Positions 26,236 to 34,840 of a DNA stretch of 60,895 nt are shown in pieces. The position numbers were made by a program, and so were the translations under genes. Under the pieces are notes generated by a model. It did no database searches and was not told the DNA's origin. It worked only from the letters and a program-made list of their open reading frames with translations. The number at the start of each line of letters is the position of its first letter. The first letter of the stretch is position 1. The stretch spans positions 1-60,895 of the forward strand of contig JAJFJT010000018.1 of NCBI GenBank assembly GCA_021773795.1, in the 5' to 3' direction. This DNA comes from Gammaproteobacteria bacterium. Lineage in GTDB: Bacteria; Pseudomonadota; Gammaproteobacteria; HK1.

Positions 26236-28014
26236 CTAGTTCCCGGACTCCGCCATGGGCATTGACGGGAGCTCAGTAGCAACCCCGGTCTTCGGCAGCT
26301 CCGCCTCCGACTCATCCAGAGTCCCCATGAGGCCCATAGCCTCCTCCAGGGTTGTTTCACCAACGAGCGCCAGTGCCGCCGCATTGTGTGCCAGGGTACA
26401 GCCAGCCATCTGCTCCGCAGCCAGGCGGGCAAAAGACTCGGTATCATCATTGCGCAGGGCTTTTTGTAGCGCCGGGTTGATCTCCAGAATTTCGAATACA
26501 CCGCGCCGACCTGAATAGCCCGTGTGATTGCAATGAGTACACCCCTTCCCATGCAGCAGTTGCTTGCCCTCCAACTGCCCATCCAGCATTTGTTCCAGCC
26601 ACGCAGTTTCGTGTTCCGTAGCCTGGTATGGCTGTACACAACTCTGACAGATGCGACGCACCAGGCGCTGCGCAACCACGGCGTTTAACGAGGATGCGGT
26701 GAGATAGCCCTTGGCCCCCATGTCGAGCAGGCGACTCACGGTACCCACCGCGTCATTGGTGTGTAGTGTGGACAGCACCATGTGGCCGGTCATGGCCGCA
26801 CGCAGGCCAATCTCTACGGTCTCCTCATCTCGCATTTCGCCCACCAGCACCACATCCGGATCCTGACGCAGCACGGCGCGTAACACCCGCGCAAAGGTCA
26901 GATCGATTTCCGGATTCACCTGCACCTGGTTGACCCGCGGCAGGCGATACTCCACCGGGTTTTCTACGGTAATCAGCTTGGTTTCCGGACGATTGAGATG
27001 AGATAGTGCGGCATACAGCGTGGTGGTCTTGCCGCTGCCAGTGGGACCGGTCACCAGCACCATGCCATGGGGCCGTTCTATCGCCGTCTGGTAACGCTGG
27101 CGCTCCTCATCGCTCATACCGATCTGGTCCATACTGATGAGACCGGCAGACTGGTCGAGCAAACGCATAACCACGGATTCACCATGCAGTACTGGCATGG
27201 TAGAGAGCCGCACATCCAGCGACTGTTCGCGTATTTTCAGACTAAAGCGTCCGTCCTGAGGCAGGCGTTTTTCCGAAATATCCAGCCCCGCCATGAGCTT
27301 GAGACGCACCACCAGTGCCGAGGCGATACGCTTCTCATCCATCACCTGCTCCTGCAACACCCCATCCACGCGCTGGCGGATACGTAATACGGTTTCATCC
27401 GGCTCAATATGGATATCCGAGGCATGAATTTGCAAGGCATCCTCAAACAGGGTACGGATGAGCTTGACCACCGGCGCGCCGGCGATGTCATCACTTTCTG
27501 CGAGATCCTCCAGATCGATGTCACGATCGGAGAGTTCCTCCCGCAATTCCTCGGCAAGCGAGGAGATTTCCTCGGTGCGTCGGTAGATGGCATCAAAGTT
27601 CTGCAGCAACTCAATTTCACTAACCACCGCCACCTGCACCGGGCAGCGCAACTGACGCACAATCTCATCGTAGGCAAAGATGTCGGTCGGATCCGCCATG
27701 CCCACGAGCACCCCGCCATCCACCTCCTCCAATACCAGCGTCCGGTGACGCCGGGCCTGGATCTCCGGCAGGCGATGAATAACCTCCGGGTTGAAAGAAA
27801 AATGTTTGAGGTCCACGTAAGGGACGTCGAGCTGGCGGGCGAGAAACTCCAGCAGGGCCTGCTCAGCAATATAACCGTTATCGATGAGCACTCGCCCCAG
27901 CTTGCGCCCGCTCTTCTTCTGGTCCTTGAGCGCCACGGTAAGCTGAGCTTCCGAGATCACCTTGTGCTGAACCAGCAGGTCACCGATACGAATTTTTAGT
28001 CGTTTTAAAGCCAT
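26236..28014 (-). CDS. mshE: MSHA extension ATPase MshE with c-di-GMP-binding domain
   Basis: A 592-aa GspE/PilB-family motor. Residues 9-32 and 38-61 are two 24-residue MshEN motifs joined by a 5-residue spacer, the known c-di-GMP-binding arrangement. Motif 1 departs from consensus with Ile for Leu at position 2 and Lys for Gly at position 10; motif 2 has Lys for Arg at position 1. The ATPase has Walker A GPTGSGKTT (323-331), Asp box, Walker B DVVLVGEMRD and His box STLHTNDAV. Zinc cysteines are C456, C459, C492 and C495. It should power MSHA polymerisation under c-di-GMP control. Confidence 0.95.
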   Translation of the reverse strand: MALKRLKIRIGDLLVQHKVISEAQLTVALKDQKKSGRKLGRVLIDNGYIAEQALLEFLARQLDVPYVDLKHFSFNPEVIHRLPEIQARRHRTLVLEEVDGGVLVGMADPTDIFAYDEIVRQLRCPVQVAVVSEIELLQNFDAIYRRTEEISSLAEELREELSDRDIDLEDLAESDDIAGAPVVKLIRTLFEDALQIHASDIHIEPDETVLRIRQRVDGVLQEQVMDEKRIASALVVRLKLMAGLDISEKRLPQDGRFSLKIREQSLDVRLSTMPVLHGESVVMRLLDQSAGLISMDQIGMSDEERQRYQTAIERPHGMVLVTGPTGSGKTTTLYAALSHLNRPETKLITVENPVEYRLPRVNQVQVNPEIDLTFARVLRAVLRQDPDVVLVGEMRDEETVEIGLRAAMTGHMVLSTLHTNDAVGTVSRLLDMGAKGYLTASSLNAVVAQRLVRRICQSCVQPYQATEHETAWLEQMLDGQLEGKQLLHGKGCTHCNHTGYSGRRGVFEILEINPALQKALRNDDTESFARLAAEQMAGCTLAHNAAALALVGETTLEEAMGLMGTLDESEAELPKTGVATELPSMPMAESGN

Positions 28015-28035
28015 GTTTTATGTGGTGTGGTTGCG

Positions 28036-29382
28036 CTAAGGAGCAACTGCCAGTTTCTGCTCCACAAATTGCAATACCTTGCCCTTCAAGCTACCGCTAC
28101 CTTGAGCCTTCGCATACGCGTAACGTGCCTGCGCGGACTCACCCAATGCCTCTAGTGAAAGCCCCAACCCCATCCACCAGGTACCGGAAGCCGGTCGTGA
28201 TAACAATAGGGCGCGGTATACCTCTACCACCTCCCGATGATGACCAGCACGCTGTAATACAGCCGCGTGCAAGGCATGGTATTGCTCATTTCCGGCCACC
28301 GGTGGAGAAGCTAACTTCAGAATTTCAAGGGCCCGGAGCAACTCACCCTGCTCCACCAACAGCCGTGCCCACATAGCAGCAAAACGGGGTTCGCCAGGAA
28401 CTGCTCGCAGACCGCCCTCAAGCAGTTTTTCCGCCCCGGACAGATCGCCGTTACTGGCCAGACGTGCCGCCAAAAGCTCACGTGCATCGATATGCCCAGG
28501 ATACAGGGCCAATGCTGTCCTCAGCCCCACATTGCCCCGCTCTCCCGCTCCGGCCCGCAATAGCTCCCTGGCCCGGGAAAATTCCCGTTCCGCCTGCTCT
28601 TGAGGGCTCAGTGGCACCAGGGTCTTGATGAGCCGAGTTGCCCGTTTTTTAGCCTGTTGCCGGGGTGCCGGAACACCAGAATTCGTTTTTATAGCTCCCG
28701 ATTTTGCAGGCTTTTCTGGAACTGCCTCGCTTTGGGTAGTCACCACAGCTGGCTGTGGGCCCTTGATCAGCGCAGGTATTTGTGTGGATGCTGGGAGTCT
28801 GGAAGCCAACTTTGCAGCAGGTGATTTCAGCTGCTTTTCTGGTAGTGCATTGCGCTGGCTGGTCTCCACAGGAAGCGGGATCGGCCTGGCTACTGCTGCC
28901 ACGGAAACGGCGGCCACCTCCCGGACCACAGCGGTCGGCGAAGCGGGTTTCGGCGTCCGTGTCAGACTGTGGGCAAGTCTTAAACGATGCTGCCGCGTTG
29001 GCATGGGTGACAAAACCTGCACAGGTTTCGGGGACTTCACGGCCTCAACCGGAGCCACCTCAATTTTAGCTGGCACCGATGCCACCGCTCGCAGCACCAC
29101 AGGCTTCGGGACCGGTGTGCTTTCCGAACGGATACTCACAGGAACCGGACCAAGCTGCCATGGCCACGTGATTTCCAGTGGAGCACCTCCACGCCAAATC
29201 GCGCCCATCCACAAACCAATAGCCAGCACCAAAATCAATCCATAGATACCGCGAAAGCCACCAGCCCTAGCCGGTGGCATCCTGGTGGCACTCAATTCCG
29301 TCAGCACCTCACCACTACCGGCCACCACACCGCCAGCCTGACGTCGTTCGAGGTCCTGTAACATCTGGTTGACTAGACTCAT
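28036..29382 (-). CDS. mshN: MSHA biogenesis protein MshN (TPR)
   Basis: A 448-aa protein: a short cytoplasmic N-terminus (MSLVNQMLQDLERRQ, typical of MshN), one transmembrane segment (about residues 46-65), a long low-complexity linker rich in Pro, Val, Ala and Lys, and a C-terminal TPR array (FSRARELLRAGAG, GHIDARELLAARLASNGD, SARYAYAKA region). Start 29382 is chosen because it gives the conserved N-terminus; a longer in-frame reading runs into mshM. It likely forms part of the inner-membrane assembly complex. Confidence 0.88.
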   Translation of the reverse strand: MSLVNQMLQDLERRQAGGVVAGSGEVLTELSATRMPPARAGGFRGIYGLILVLAIGLWMGAIWRGGAPLEITWPWQLGPVPVSIRSESTPVPKPVVLRAVASVPAKIEVAPVEAVKSPKPVQVLSPMPTRQHRLRLAHSLTRTPKPASPTAVVREVAAVSVAAVARPIPLPVETSQRNALPEKQLKSPAAKLASRLPASTQIPALIKGPQPAVVTTQSEAVPEKPAKSGAIKTNSGVPAPRQQAKKRATRLIKTLVPLSPQEQAEREFSRARELLRAGAGERGNVGLRTALALYPGHIDARELLAARLASNGDLSGAEKLLEGGLRAVPGEPRFAAMWARLLVEQGELLRALEILKLASPPVAGNEQYHALHAAVLQRAGHHREVVEVYRALLLSRPASGTWWMGLGLSLEALGESAQARYAYAKAQGSGSLKGKVLQFVEQKLAVAP

Positions 29383-29392
29383 AAGAAAATGC

Positions 29393-30313
29393 CTAGAGCT
29401 GCCAGACGGCGGTAATAGCCAGGCCCAGCAACAGGCCCATGGAAGCCACGCCGCCGCGTCGCCAATTCCATGGCCAACGCGTACCCTGACCACTCCGATG
29501 CTCGCGCACGCTGGCGGTATCCACCACTGCCATCTGCAGCAATTTCCGATTTACCTGCTTCACGCCCTTACCGTAGGCGGCCATCAGCGCCTTGTGACAT
29601 AACACATTGATCAACCGTGGCGTACCGCCACTGTGGCGATAGAGCAACCTGAGGGCGCCACGATCAAAACAAGGTGCTCCCTGATAGCCCGCCAGCACCA
29701 TGCGTCGGGTGACATAGGCGTCGGTCGCCGGCCGATTCATCGGTAACAGACGATAGGAGAAAGTGATGCGCTGAGTCAGCTGACGCACATTCTTGCTACG
29801 CAGCAACACATCCAGCTCCGGCTGCCCGAAGAGCACCACCTGCAGCAATTTGCGCTTCTCGGTCTCCAAGTTGGTAAGCAAGCGTAGCACCTCCAGGGTC
29901 TCCACCGGCATCGCCTGCACCTCATCGAGACACAGCACCACCCGTCGGCCCTCATCATGGACCGCCACCAGGCGTTCCCCGAGCTGCTTGAGCAACAGAT
30001 GCTGCCCGGCACCGGGGTCTACCGTCAGCGACAGTTCATCGGCCACTGCATGTAGTAATGAAGGAGGATCCAGATAGGGGTTATGAATGTAGGCGGTGAC
30101 AAAATCACCACCCAGAATATTCAGCAGCTTGCGGCAAAGCAGGGTCTTGCCGGTACCCACCTCCCCCACCACCTTGACGAAGCCCTCGCCGTTGCGGAGC
30201 GCCACCAGCAAGACATTAAGGGCATCCTGATAACCCGCATGATTGATAAAAAAGGAGGTGTCCGGGGTCAGGCTGAAGGGACTTTCCCGAAGACCAAAGT
30301 GTTCAAGATACAT
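29393..30313 (-). CDS. mshM: MSHA AAA ATPase MshM (ExeA-like)
   Basis: A 306-aa AAA+ protein beginning MYLEHFGLRESPFSLTPD, the ExeA/MshM N-terminus. Walker A is GEVGTGKT, Walker B VVLCLDEVQ, and there is a sensor region VVLFGQPELD. A C-terminal hydrophobic segment (ASMGLLLGLAITAVW) probably anchors it in the membrane. ExeA-type ATPases help place the secretin through peptidoglycan; MshM is thought to act likewise for MshL, encoded just upstream. Confidence 0.9.
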   Translation of the reverse strand: MYLEHFGLRESPFSLTPDTSFFINHAGYQDALNVLLVALRNGEGFVKVVGEVGTGKTLLCRKLLNILGGDFVTAYIHNPYLDPPSLLHAVADELSLTVDPGAGQHLLLKQLGERLVAVHDEGRRVVLCLDEVQAMPVETLEVLRLLTNLETEKRKLLQVVLFGQPELDVLLRSKNVRQLTQRITFSYRLLPMNRPATDAYVTRRMVLAGYQGAPCFDRGALRLLYRHSGGTPRLINVLCHKALMAAYGKGVKQVNRKLLQMAVVDTASVREHRSGQGTRWPWNWRRGGVASMGLLLGLAITAVWQL

Positions 30314-30378
30314 GCGCCACCTCCCGATTCAGCATGAGCCGCTATGCCCCGACTGTATCCGTGCATAAGCCGTCATTT

Positions 30379-32142
30379 TTATTGCCCGGACATTCCCGCT
30401 TTGCGCTTGCTACCTGGATTACCATTTTCTTTACTCATATTACCGAGGCGCTTTTTTGCCCTACGCATATCATCGGCCCACTGCCGCCCGCTATCGACCA
30501 CCGTCGGCCGGAGCAAAATAACCAGTTCACTTTTACGCACGCTCTTGCGCTTTTGGCGGAACAAGCCACCGATACCCGGAATATCACCCACACCCGGCAC
30601 CCGGGCATCATCATCCGCGGCACGGTTTTGCATCAACCCGCCGATGACCACCACCTGGCCATTTTTGGCGCGGATAATGCTGTCGGATTCACGCACACTG
30701 CTAAGCGCCAGAGGCAGCGTCTGGGTCGTACTACCTACGGTGATTAATTTCTGCTGATCAACCACCTCGCTGATAGCGGGATGCACGTGCAGGGTGACCG
30801 CACCGTCCGCACTGATCTGTGGGGTCACATCAAGGGCGATGCCAGAGAAGAAGGGGGTCAGCTCGATAGAAGGCGTGGTGGTGCTGCTGGTGCCCGTCAC
30901 CGTGGTGCTGGAAACATCGGTGACGAAGAATTCATCCGAGCCCACCTTAATCACCGCCTTCTGGTTGTTCATGGTGGCAATACGGGGACTCGACAACACA
31001 TGCACCGAGCCCTGGGTTTCCAGCAATTCGATGAAGGCGTTGAAATCGCTCAGCGCAAGGGCCGCGGTAAACATGCCACCAAAAGCCGAGGCGGCGGTTC
31101 CCAGGATGGGCGCTAATGCCGCCGGATTCAGGTTTCCGGTATTTCCACCAATGATGCTGGTGTTGGTGGGACTCGCGATGATCGATCCACCGCCGGTTTG
31201 ACCGAGGGTCAGGGTCTTGCCGTCCACGCCCACGACCCCGGCCCAGTTAATCCCCTGCTGGGCGCCGTCACGCAATTCTACCTCGATAATCTTGGCCTCC
31301 AGGATCACCTGACGCTCAACAATGTTCTGGGTCACACGCAGGTATTCCTCCACCTCTCGCAGTTCCTCGGGCATGGCACGCACCACTACCACGCCAGACT
31401 GCGGGTTGACCACCACACTGCGTCCCGGAGCACCACCCAGAATGGCCCCGATGGACCGCGCCAGCTCTTCCCAAAAGCTGGTTTCCGGTTGTGAGGTATT
31501 GATCTCACTACCGGAAATGCTCAGGCCCTGCTGTGTTCCGTCGCTGCCTCCAGCGTCTTCATCGCTGCTCGTAGTATTGGAATCTGCTCCACCACCATCG
31601 GCAATACGCCCGGAACTGACCCGGGTTCGGGAAGTACCGGTACGGCGCATGTTGAGAAAATCCACCTGAAAAACTCGGGAGCGGATACGGGCAGGCAACA
31701 CCTCATAACCAAAACGGGTGCGCCGGAAATCGTAACCATACACATCACGCAGAATCTCCATCACATCGTTCACGCCAACGTTCTTGAGCTCCAGGGTAAT
31801 GGTGCCACTGACCTCTGGATGAACCACCATATTGAGGGAAGTGCCCTCCACCAAGCTCATGAAAAACTGCTTGGCCGGTGAATTGTGTACGGTTATCTCG
31901 AAGCGCTCCTCCACCCCAGGACGTTCACTGCCACCGCCAACGGCAATCTTTGGCATCAGCGCTGCCGCGACTTCGGGAGGCGGCAGCGGCATCGCCGGCT
32001 GTGACGCGATTCCCTGCTCCAGGCTACGATCCATTTGCTTTACCACCTCATCGGTGCGCACTGAGGTGCTCTCACAAGCACTCAACAAAGCGAAACCCAG
32101 ACAGATTCCTAGAACCTTACTCTTCCGTCCCCAGGTCCTCAT
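30379..32142 (-). CDS. mshL: MSHA outer-membrane secretin MshL
   Basis: A 587-aa lipoprotein secretin. The signal peptide ends in a lipobox (LLSAC). Then come an STN-like domain (VHPEVSGTITLELKNVGVNDVMEILRDVYGYDFR), a Ser/Gly/Asp-rich linker, an N-domain with VVVNPQSGVVVVRAMPEELREVEEYL and the secretin core (VILEAKIIEVELRDGAQQGINWAG, VHVLSSPRIATMNNQKAVIKVG, VVIGGLMQ). It forms the outer-membrane channel. Its start overlaps the mshK stop (ATGA). Confidence 0.95.
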   Translation of the reverse strand: MRTWGRKSKVLGICLGFALLSACESTSVRTDEVVKQMDRSLEQGIASQPAMPLPPPEVAAALMPKIAVGGGSERPGVEERFEITVHNSPAKQFFMSLVEGTSLNMVVHPEVSGTITLELKNVGVNDVMEILRDVYGYDFRRTRFGYEVLPARIRSRVFQVDFLNMRRTGTSRTRVSSGRIADGGGADSNTTSSDEDAGGSDGTQQGLSISGSEINTSQPETSFWEELARSIGAILGGAPGRSVVVNPQSGVVVVRAMPEELREVEEYLRVTQNIVERQVILEAKIIEVELRDGAQQGINWAGVVGVDGKTLTLGQTGGGSIIASPTNTSIIGGNTGNLNPAALAPILGTAASAFGGMFTAALALSDFNAFIELLETQGSVHVLSSPRIATMNNQKAVIKVGSDEFFVTDVSSTTVTGTSSTTTPSIELTPFFSGIALDVTPQISADGAVTLHVHPAISEVVDQQKLITVGSTTQTLPLALSSVRESDSIIRAKNGQVVVIGGLMQNRAADDDARVPGVGDIPGIGGLFRQKRKSVRKSELVILLRPTVVDSGRQWADDMRRAKKRLGNMSKENGNPGSKRKAGMSGQ

Positions 32143-32534
32143 TTACGAATCCTCGTTTTTTTCATAAAGCCCGTGTTTCCATCAGAAGATAGTCCACCGC
32201 CCAATTGCACCTGAACCTGCTCGCCAGCCCACTCCAACAGCACCCCGGTAGAATGAATTTTCAGAATCTTGGCCTCTTCCACCACATCACCCTCGTGCAC
32301 CCGTCGACCATTGAGTAATGCGCTGCGCACCACCGGAGTGATACGCACCAGACGCAAGTCCCAGATGGGTGAAATCCGCGGCTCTGCGCCAACCATATCC
32401 ACCTCCAGCGGCTCGAATCCAGCCGGTGGTTGGGTGGGGTCGCCAAGCGATTCAGCACGGCACCACGGCGCCATCACGCCAAAGATCAGCATGAATATCC
32501 AAGACCCGCCGTGCTTTCTCAAGGCACCCATCAC
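32139..32534 (-). CDS. mshK: MSHA biogenesis protein MshK
   Basis: A 131-aa periplasmic protein with signal peptide (to about residue 27) and the DPTQPP motif shared by MshK, PilP and GspC-type linkers, followed by a small beta-domain (RVHEGDVVEEAKILKIHSTGVLLEW). It probably bridges the inner-membrane MshI/J complex to the MshL secretin. It overlaps both neighbours by four bases. Confidence 0.87.
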   Translation of the reverse strand: MMGALRKHGGSWIFMLIFGVMAPWCRAESLGDPTQPPAGFEPLEVDMVGAEPRISPIWDLRLVRITPVVRSALLNGRRVHEGDVVEEAKILKIHSTGVLLEWAGEQVQVQLGGGLSSDGNTGFMKKTRIRK

Positions 32535-33211
32535 AGCCCAATCCAGCCTTCATCCAGACTAACGGAATATACCGCCAGCGCGGTCTTGGTGCGTGGATGA
32601 TGCTGTACGTCGAGACTCACCCGCTCCCAAAGAAAATGCCAGGGCAGTGCCTCAAGGGCTCGAAAGTAGCCCAGCATATCCATATAACCACCAGCAAATA
32701 CTGCCTCCAGGCCATGCTTGTAGAGGCTAAGCTCCGGCGCTGTCACCGCCGGTTTTTCTGTCTTTGTCTTGGCTGCTTTAATCGGAGCCAGCAAAAGCTT
32801 GGCTCCCAATCCACGCAAGCGCATCAGATGCAGGCCACTGCCACGGTTAACCACCGCCTGCAGCACCTTGGCCATCTCTGCTGGCGGTACCAGCCGACTG
32901 GCAAATTTCTGCAGTGCTGTGGACAACTCCCCAGCCTCCTTACGAAGCACCACAAGCCGAGCCTTATTTTCCACATCTGGGTCGCGGCTGCGTACCGCCA
33001 CCTGATACTTCACTTGGGCATTGAGACCCGTGATCTCTTTTTTCAACGCTGAAATTCTATCCTCCAAGCCCTGCTGGCGAACCCCAAGCGGCTGCATTAA
33101 CCAGGCATCCCAGCCCCCCCAAAGCAGCCCCAGAATTACCACCAGCATAATCCCCCGCTCCCTCAGGCTAAGCGCATCCACACGCTCCATGTATTTTTGT
33201 AGCATCAGCAT
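32531..33211 (-). CDS. mshJ: MSHA biogenesis protein MshJ (PilO-like)
   Basis: A 226-aa protein: short cytoplasmic start, one transmembrane helix (GIMLVVILGLLWGGWDAWLM), coiled coil (EDRISALKKEITGLNAQVKYQ) and a C-terminal ferredoxin-like domain (YMDMLGYFRALEALPWHFLWERVSLDV), the layout of PilO/GspM. Start 33211 is taken because a longer reading crosses the upstream pilN-like gene; a second ATG lies two codons in. It partners the PilN-like product. Confidence 0.88.
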   Translation of the reverse strand: MLMLQKYMERVDALSLRERGIMLVVILGLLWGGWDAWLMQPLGVRQQGLEDRISALKKEITGLNAQVKYQVAVRSRDPDVENKARLVVLRKEAGELSTALQKFASRLVPPAEMAKVLQAVVNRGSGLHLMRLRGLGAKLLLAPIKAAKTKTEKPAVTAPELSLYKHGLEAVFAGGYMDMLGYFRALEALPWHFLWERVSLDVQHHPRTKTALAVYSVSLDEGWIGL

Positions 33212-33215
33212 CCCG

Positions 33216-33818
33216 CTAACCTTCTGCCTTGACGGTGGAGAGTCTGAAATCAAAAATAATGGAATCTCCCTGGGCGCGCTCAAGTTCCAGAGTGTGAAAC
33301 TGTAAACCGCCAAACACAGCCTCACGAGAAAGGCGCTCCACCAGCACCGGCACCAGCTCGGGCCGTAGCGCACTGCCCTGCAGACTCAGTGCCTTGCCCC
33401 CCTGACTAATCTCGATATTGCGTAACCACAAGCCCTCTACCCGCTGCCGCGCCAGACCTTCGAAATAGACTGAAAAGCCCCCTCGCTGTCCGGCTACCCC
33501 CTCTGAAAGTGCGGCCACCACCCGGCGTTTCTGTCCCAACTCCTTATCCAGACGACCGAGTTCCGCCAGTAACAACTTGCTTTGCCCGCGCTTGGGCAGG
33601 CGTTGCTCCAGCCCCGCAAGTGTTTGCCGTGCTACCTCGGCCTGAGCATTGAGGCCCGCCACTTCATCCGCCAGCAATCCAACCTGTGAGCGTCCATAGC
33701 CATAGAGCAGTCCAAGTCCGAGAATAATGAGCCCGGCGCAGGCCAGCATAGCCTTGGCAGAAAACACTCGCCGTTCATGGCGAAACATCGGCTGATATAG
33801 ATTGATCTGCTGAATCAC
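33216..33818 (-). CDS. MSHA PilN-like inner-membrane protein (MshI2)
   Basis: A 200-aa protein starting MIQQINLYQP, the PilN motif that docks into PilM/MshI, then one membrane helix (ACAGLIILGLGLLYGYG), a coiled coil and a fimbrial-assembly (PilN) domain with GLWLRNIEISQGGKALSLQGSA. In some MSHA loci this gene is called mshI2. It overlaps the mshI stop by four bases. Confidence 0.87.
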   Translation of the reverse strand: MIQQINLYQPMFRHERRVFSAKAMLACAGLIILGLGLLYGYGRSQVGLLADEVAGLNAQAEVARQTLAGLEQRLPKRGQSKLLLAELGRLDKELGQKRRVVAALSEGVAGQRGGFSVYFEGLARQRVEGLWLRNIEISQGGKALSLQGSALRPELVPVLVERLSREAVFGGLQFHTLELERAQGDSIIFDFRLSTVKAEG

Positions 33819-34780
33819 AGACTGCGCTCCTCAGTCCGTAAAGCGGCCCCTAATGCCGGAAAACAGCGGGCCCCGATAATGGGGTCCACCGTTTCCCCGC
33901 AATCGATCAGGCTGTCCAAATCCAGCATACGACCCTGCAAACCCAATTGTTGGGCGAGATAATCCGCCATGCCCGGCACCGCCATCTCCAGCGGCGCAAT
34001 CGCCAAATGACCAATGGGAGGCTGGGAAAAGTGGCTCTCGTAATAGTCGAGTGAACGCTGAACCTCCACCACCAGACCATCCATCCACTGCTGCACCGGC
34101 TCAGATGCACTGCCCGCCTCAGCATCTGCCACCAACGGGAAGCTGCGCAGCCCAAAATCTAATCGGCGAGCCAGAAACAGTTGGGATTGGCGGGTGAGCG
34201 TGATCGCGCCCGAATCCATGCCAAGATGAATCAAGGCCATCCCCGACACATCCTCTGGCAGCTCCGCGGCAATATTGCGCATTGCCAGCTCGGGGATATC
34301 CACCACCGTCAGCTCCAAACCCGCCTGCTCGGCCAGTTCCGTGAGCGCACCCACTTGTGGAATACGAGCGGCCACCACATACATCATCCGCGCGCCGGCC
34401 TTCTGATCGGGGATATCGAAGACGTCAATTACCGCATCATCTATATGAAAATCAATGAGTTCTCGTACTCTCCAGCGTATCGCAGCACGGATTTCATCAG
34501 GCGGGACTGAGGGCGCCTCTACCATTAACAGGCTGTAGGATTCGGGCTCCACCAGCAAAGTACAGGCGCCATTGTCGAGCTTTTGCGCACGCCGCAAGGC
34601 CGTCAGCGCCTGCAAGCGACTATGACCTTCCCTCACCGCCTGGAAGGCACAACTTTCCAGCACCGGTGGGGCATCGGCTGGACGCTGCACCCGGGCCACG
34701 GAAACCCCCTCTGCGCTAAATGCCACGGCATTGAGCACATCCCGGGAGCCAGCTTTTTTAAACCAGGGAAACACGTTCAC
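33815..34780 (-). CDS. mshI: MSHA biogenesis protein MshI (PilM-like)
   Basis: A 321-aa cytoplasmic actin-like protein of the PilM/GspL-N type (EIRAAIRWRVRELIDFHIDDAVIDVFDIP, MALIHLGMDSGAITLTRQSQLFLARRLDFG). The start is GTG, reading MNVFPWFKK. It is the first gene of the contiguous msh assembly block and lies 60 bases from the end of the mshQ-like gene, so a promoter could lie there, or the unit may continue from upstream. Confidence 0.9.
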   Translation of the reverse strand: MNVFPWFKKAGSRDVLNAVAFSAEGVSVARVQRPADAPPVLESCAFQAVREGHSRLQALTALRRAQKLDNGACTLLVEPESYSLLMVEAPSVPPDEIRAAIRWRVRELIDFHIDDAVIDVFDIPDQKAGARMMYVVAARIPQVGALTELAEQAGLELTVVDIPELAMRNIAAELPEDVSGMALIHLGMDSGAITLTRQSQLFLARRLDFGLRSFPLVADAEAGSASEPVQQWMDGLVVEVQRSLDYYESHFSQPPIGHLAIAPLEMAVPGMADYLAQQLGLQGRMLDLDSLIDCGETVDPIIGARCFPALGAALRTEERSL

Positions 34781-34840
34781 TATAGCGGCGCTTAGAGTCT
34801 TCTCTTGAGAAATTGCTTGAACTCTAATACAGCGCGCTAA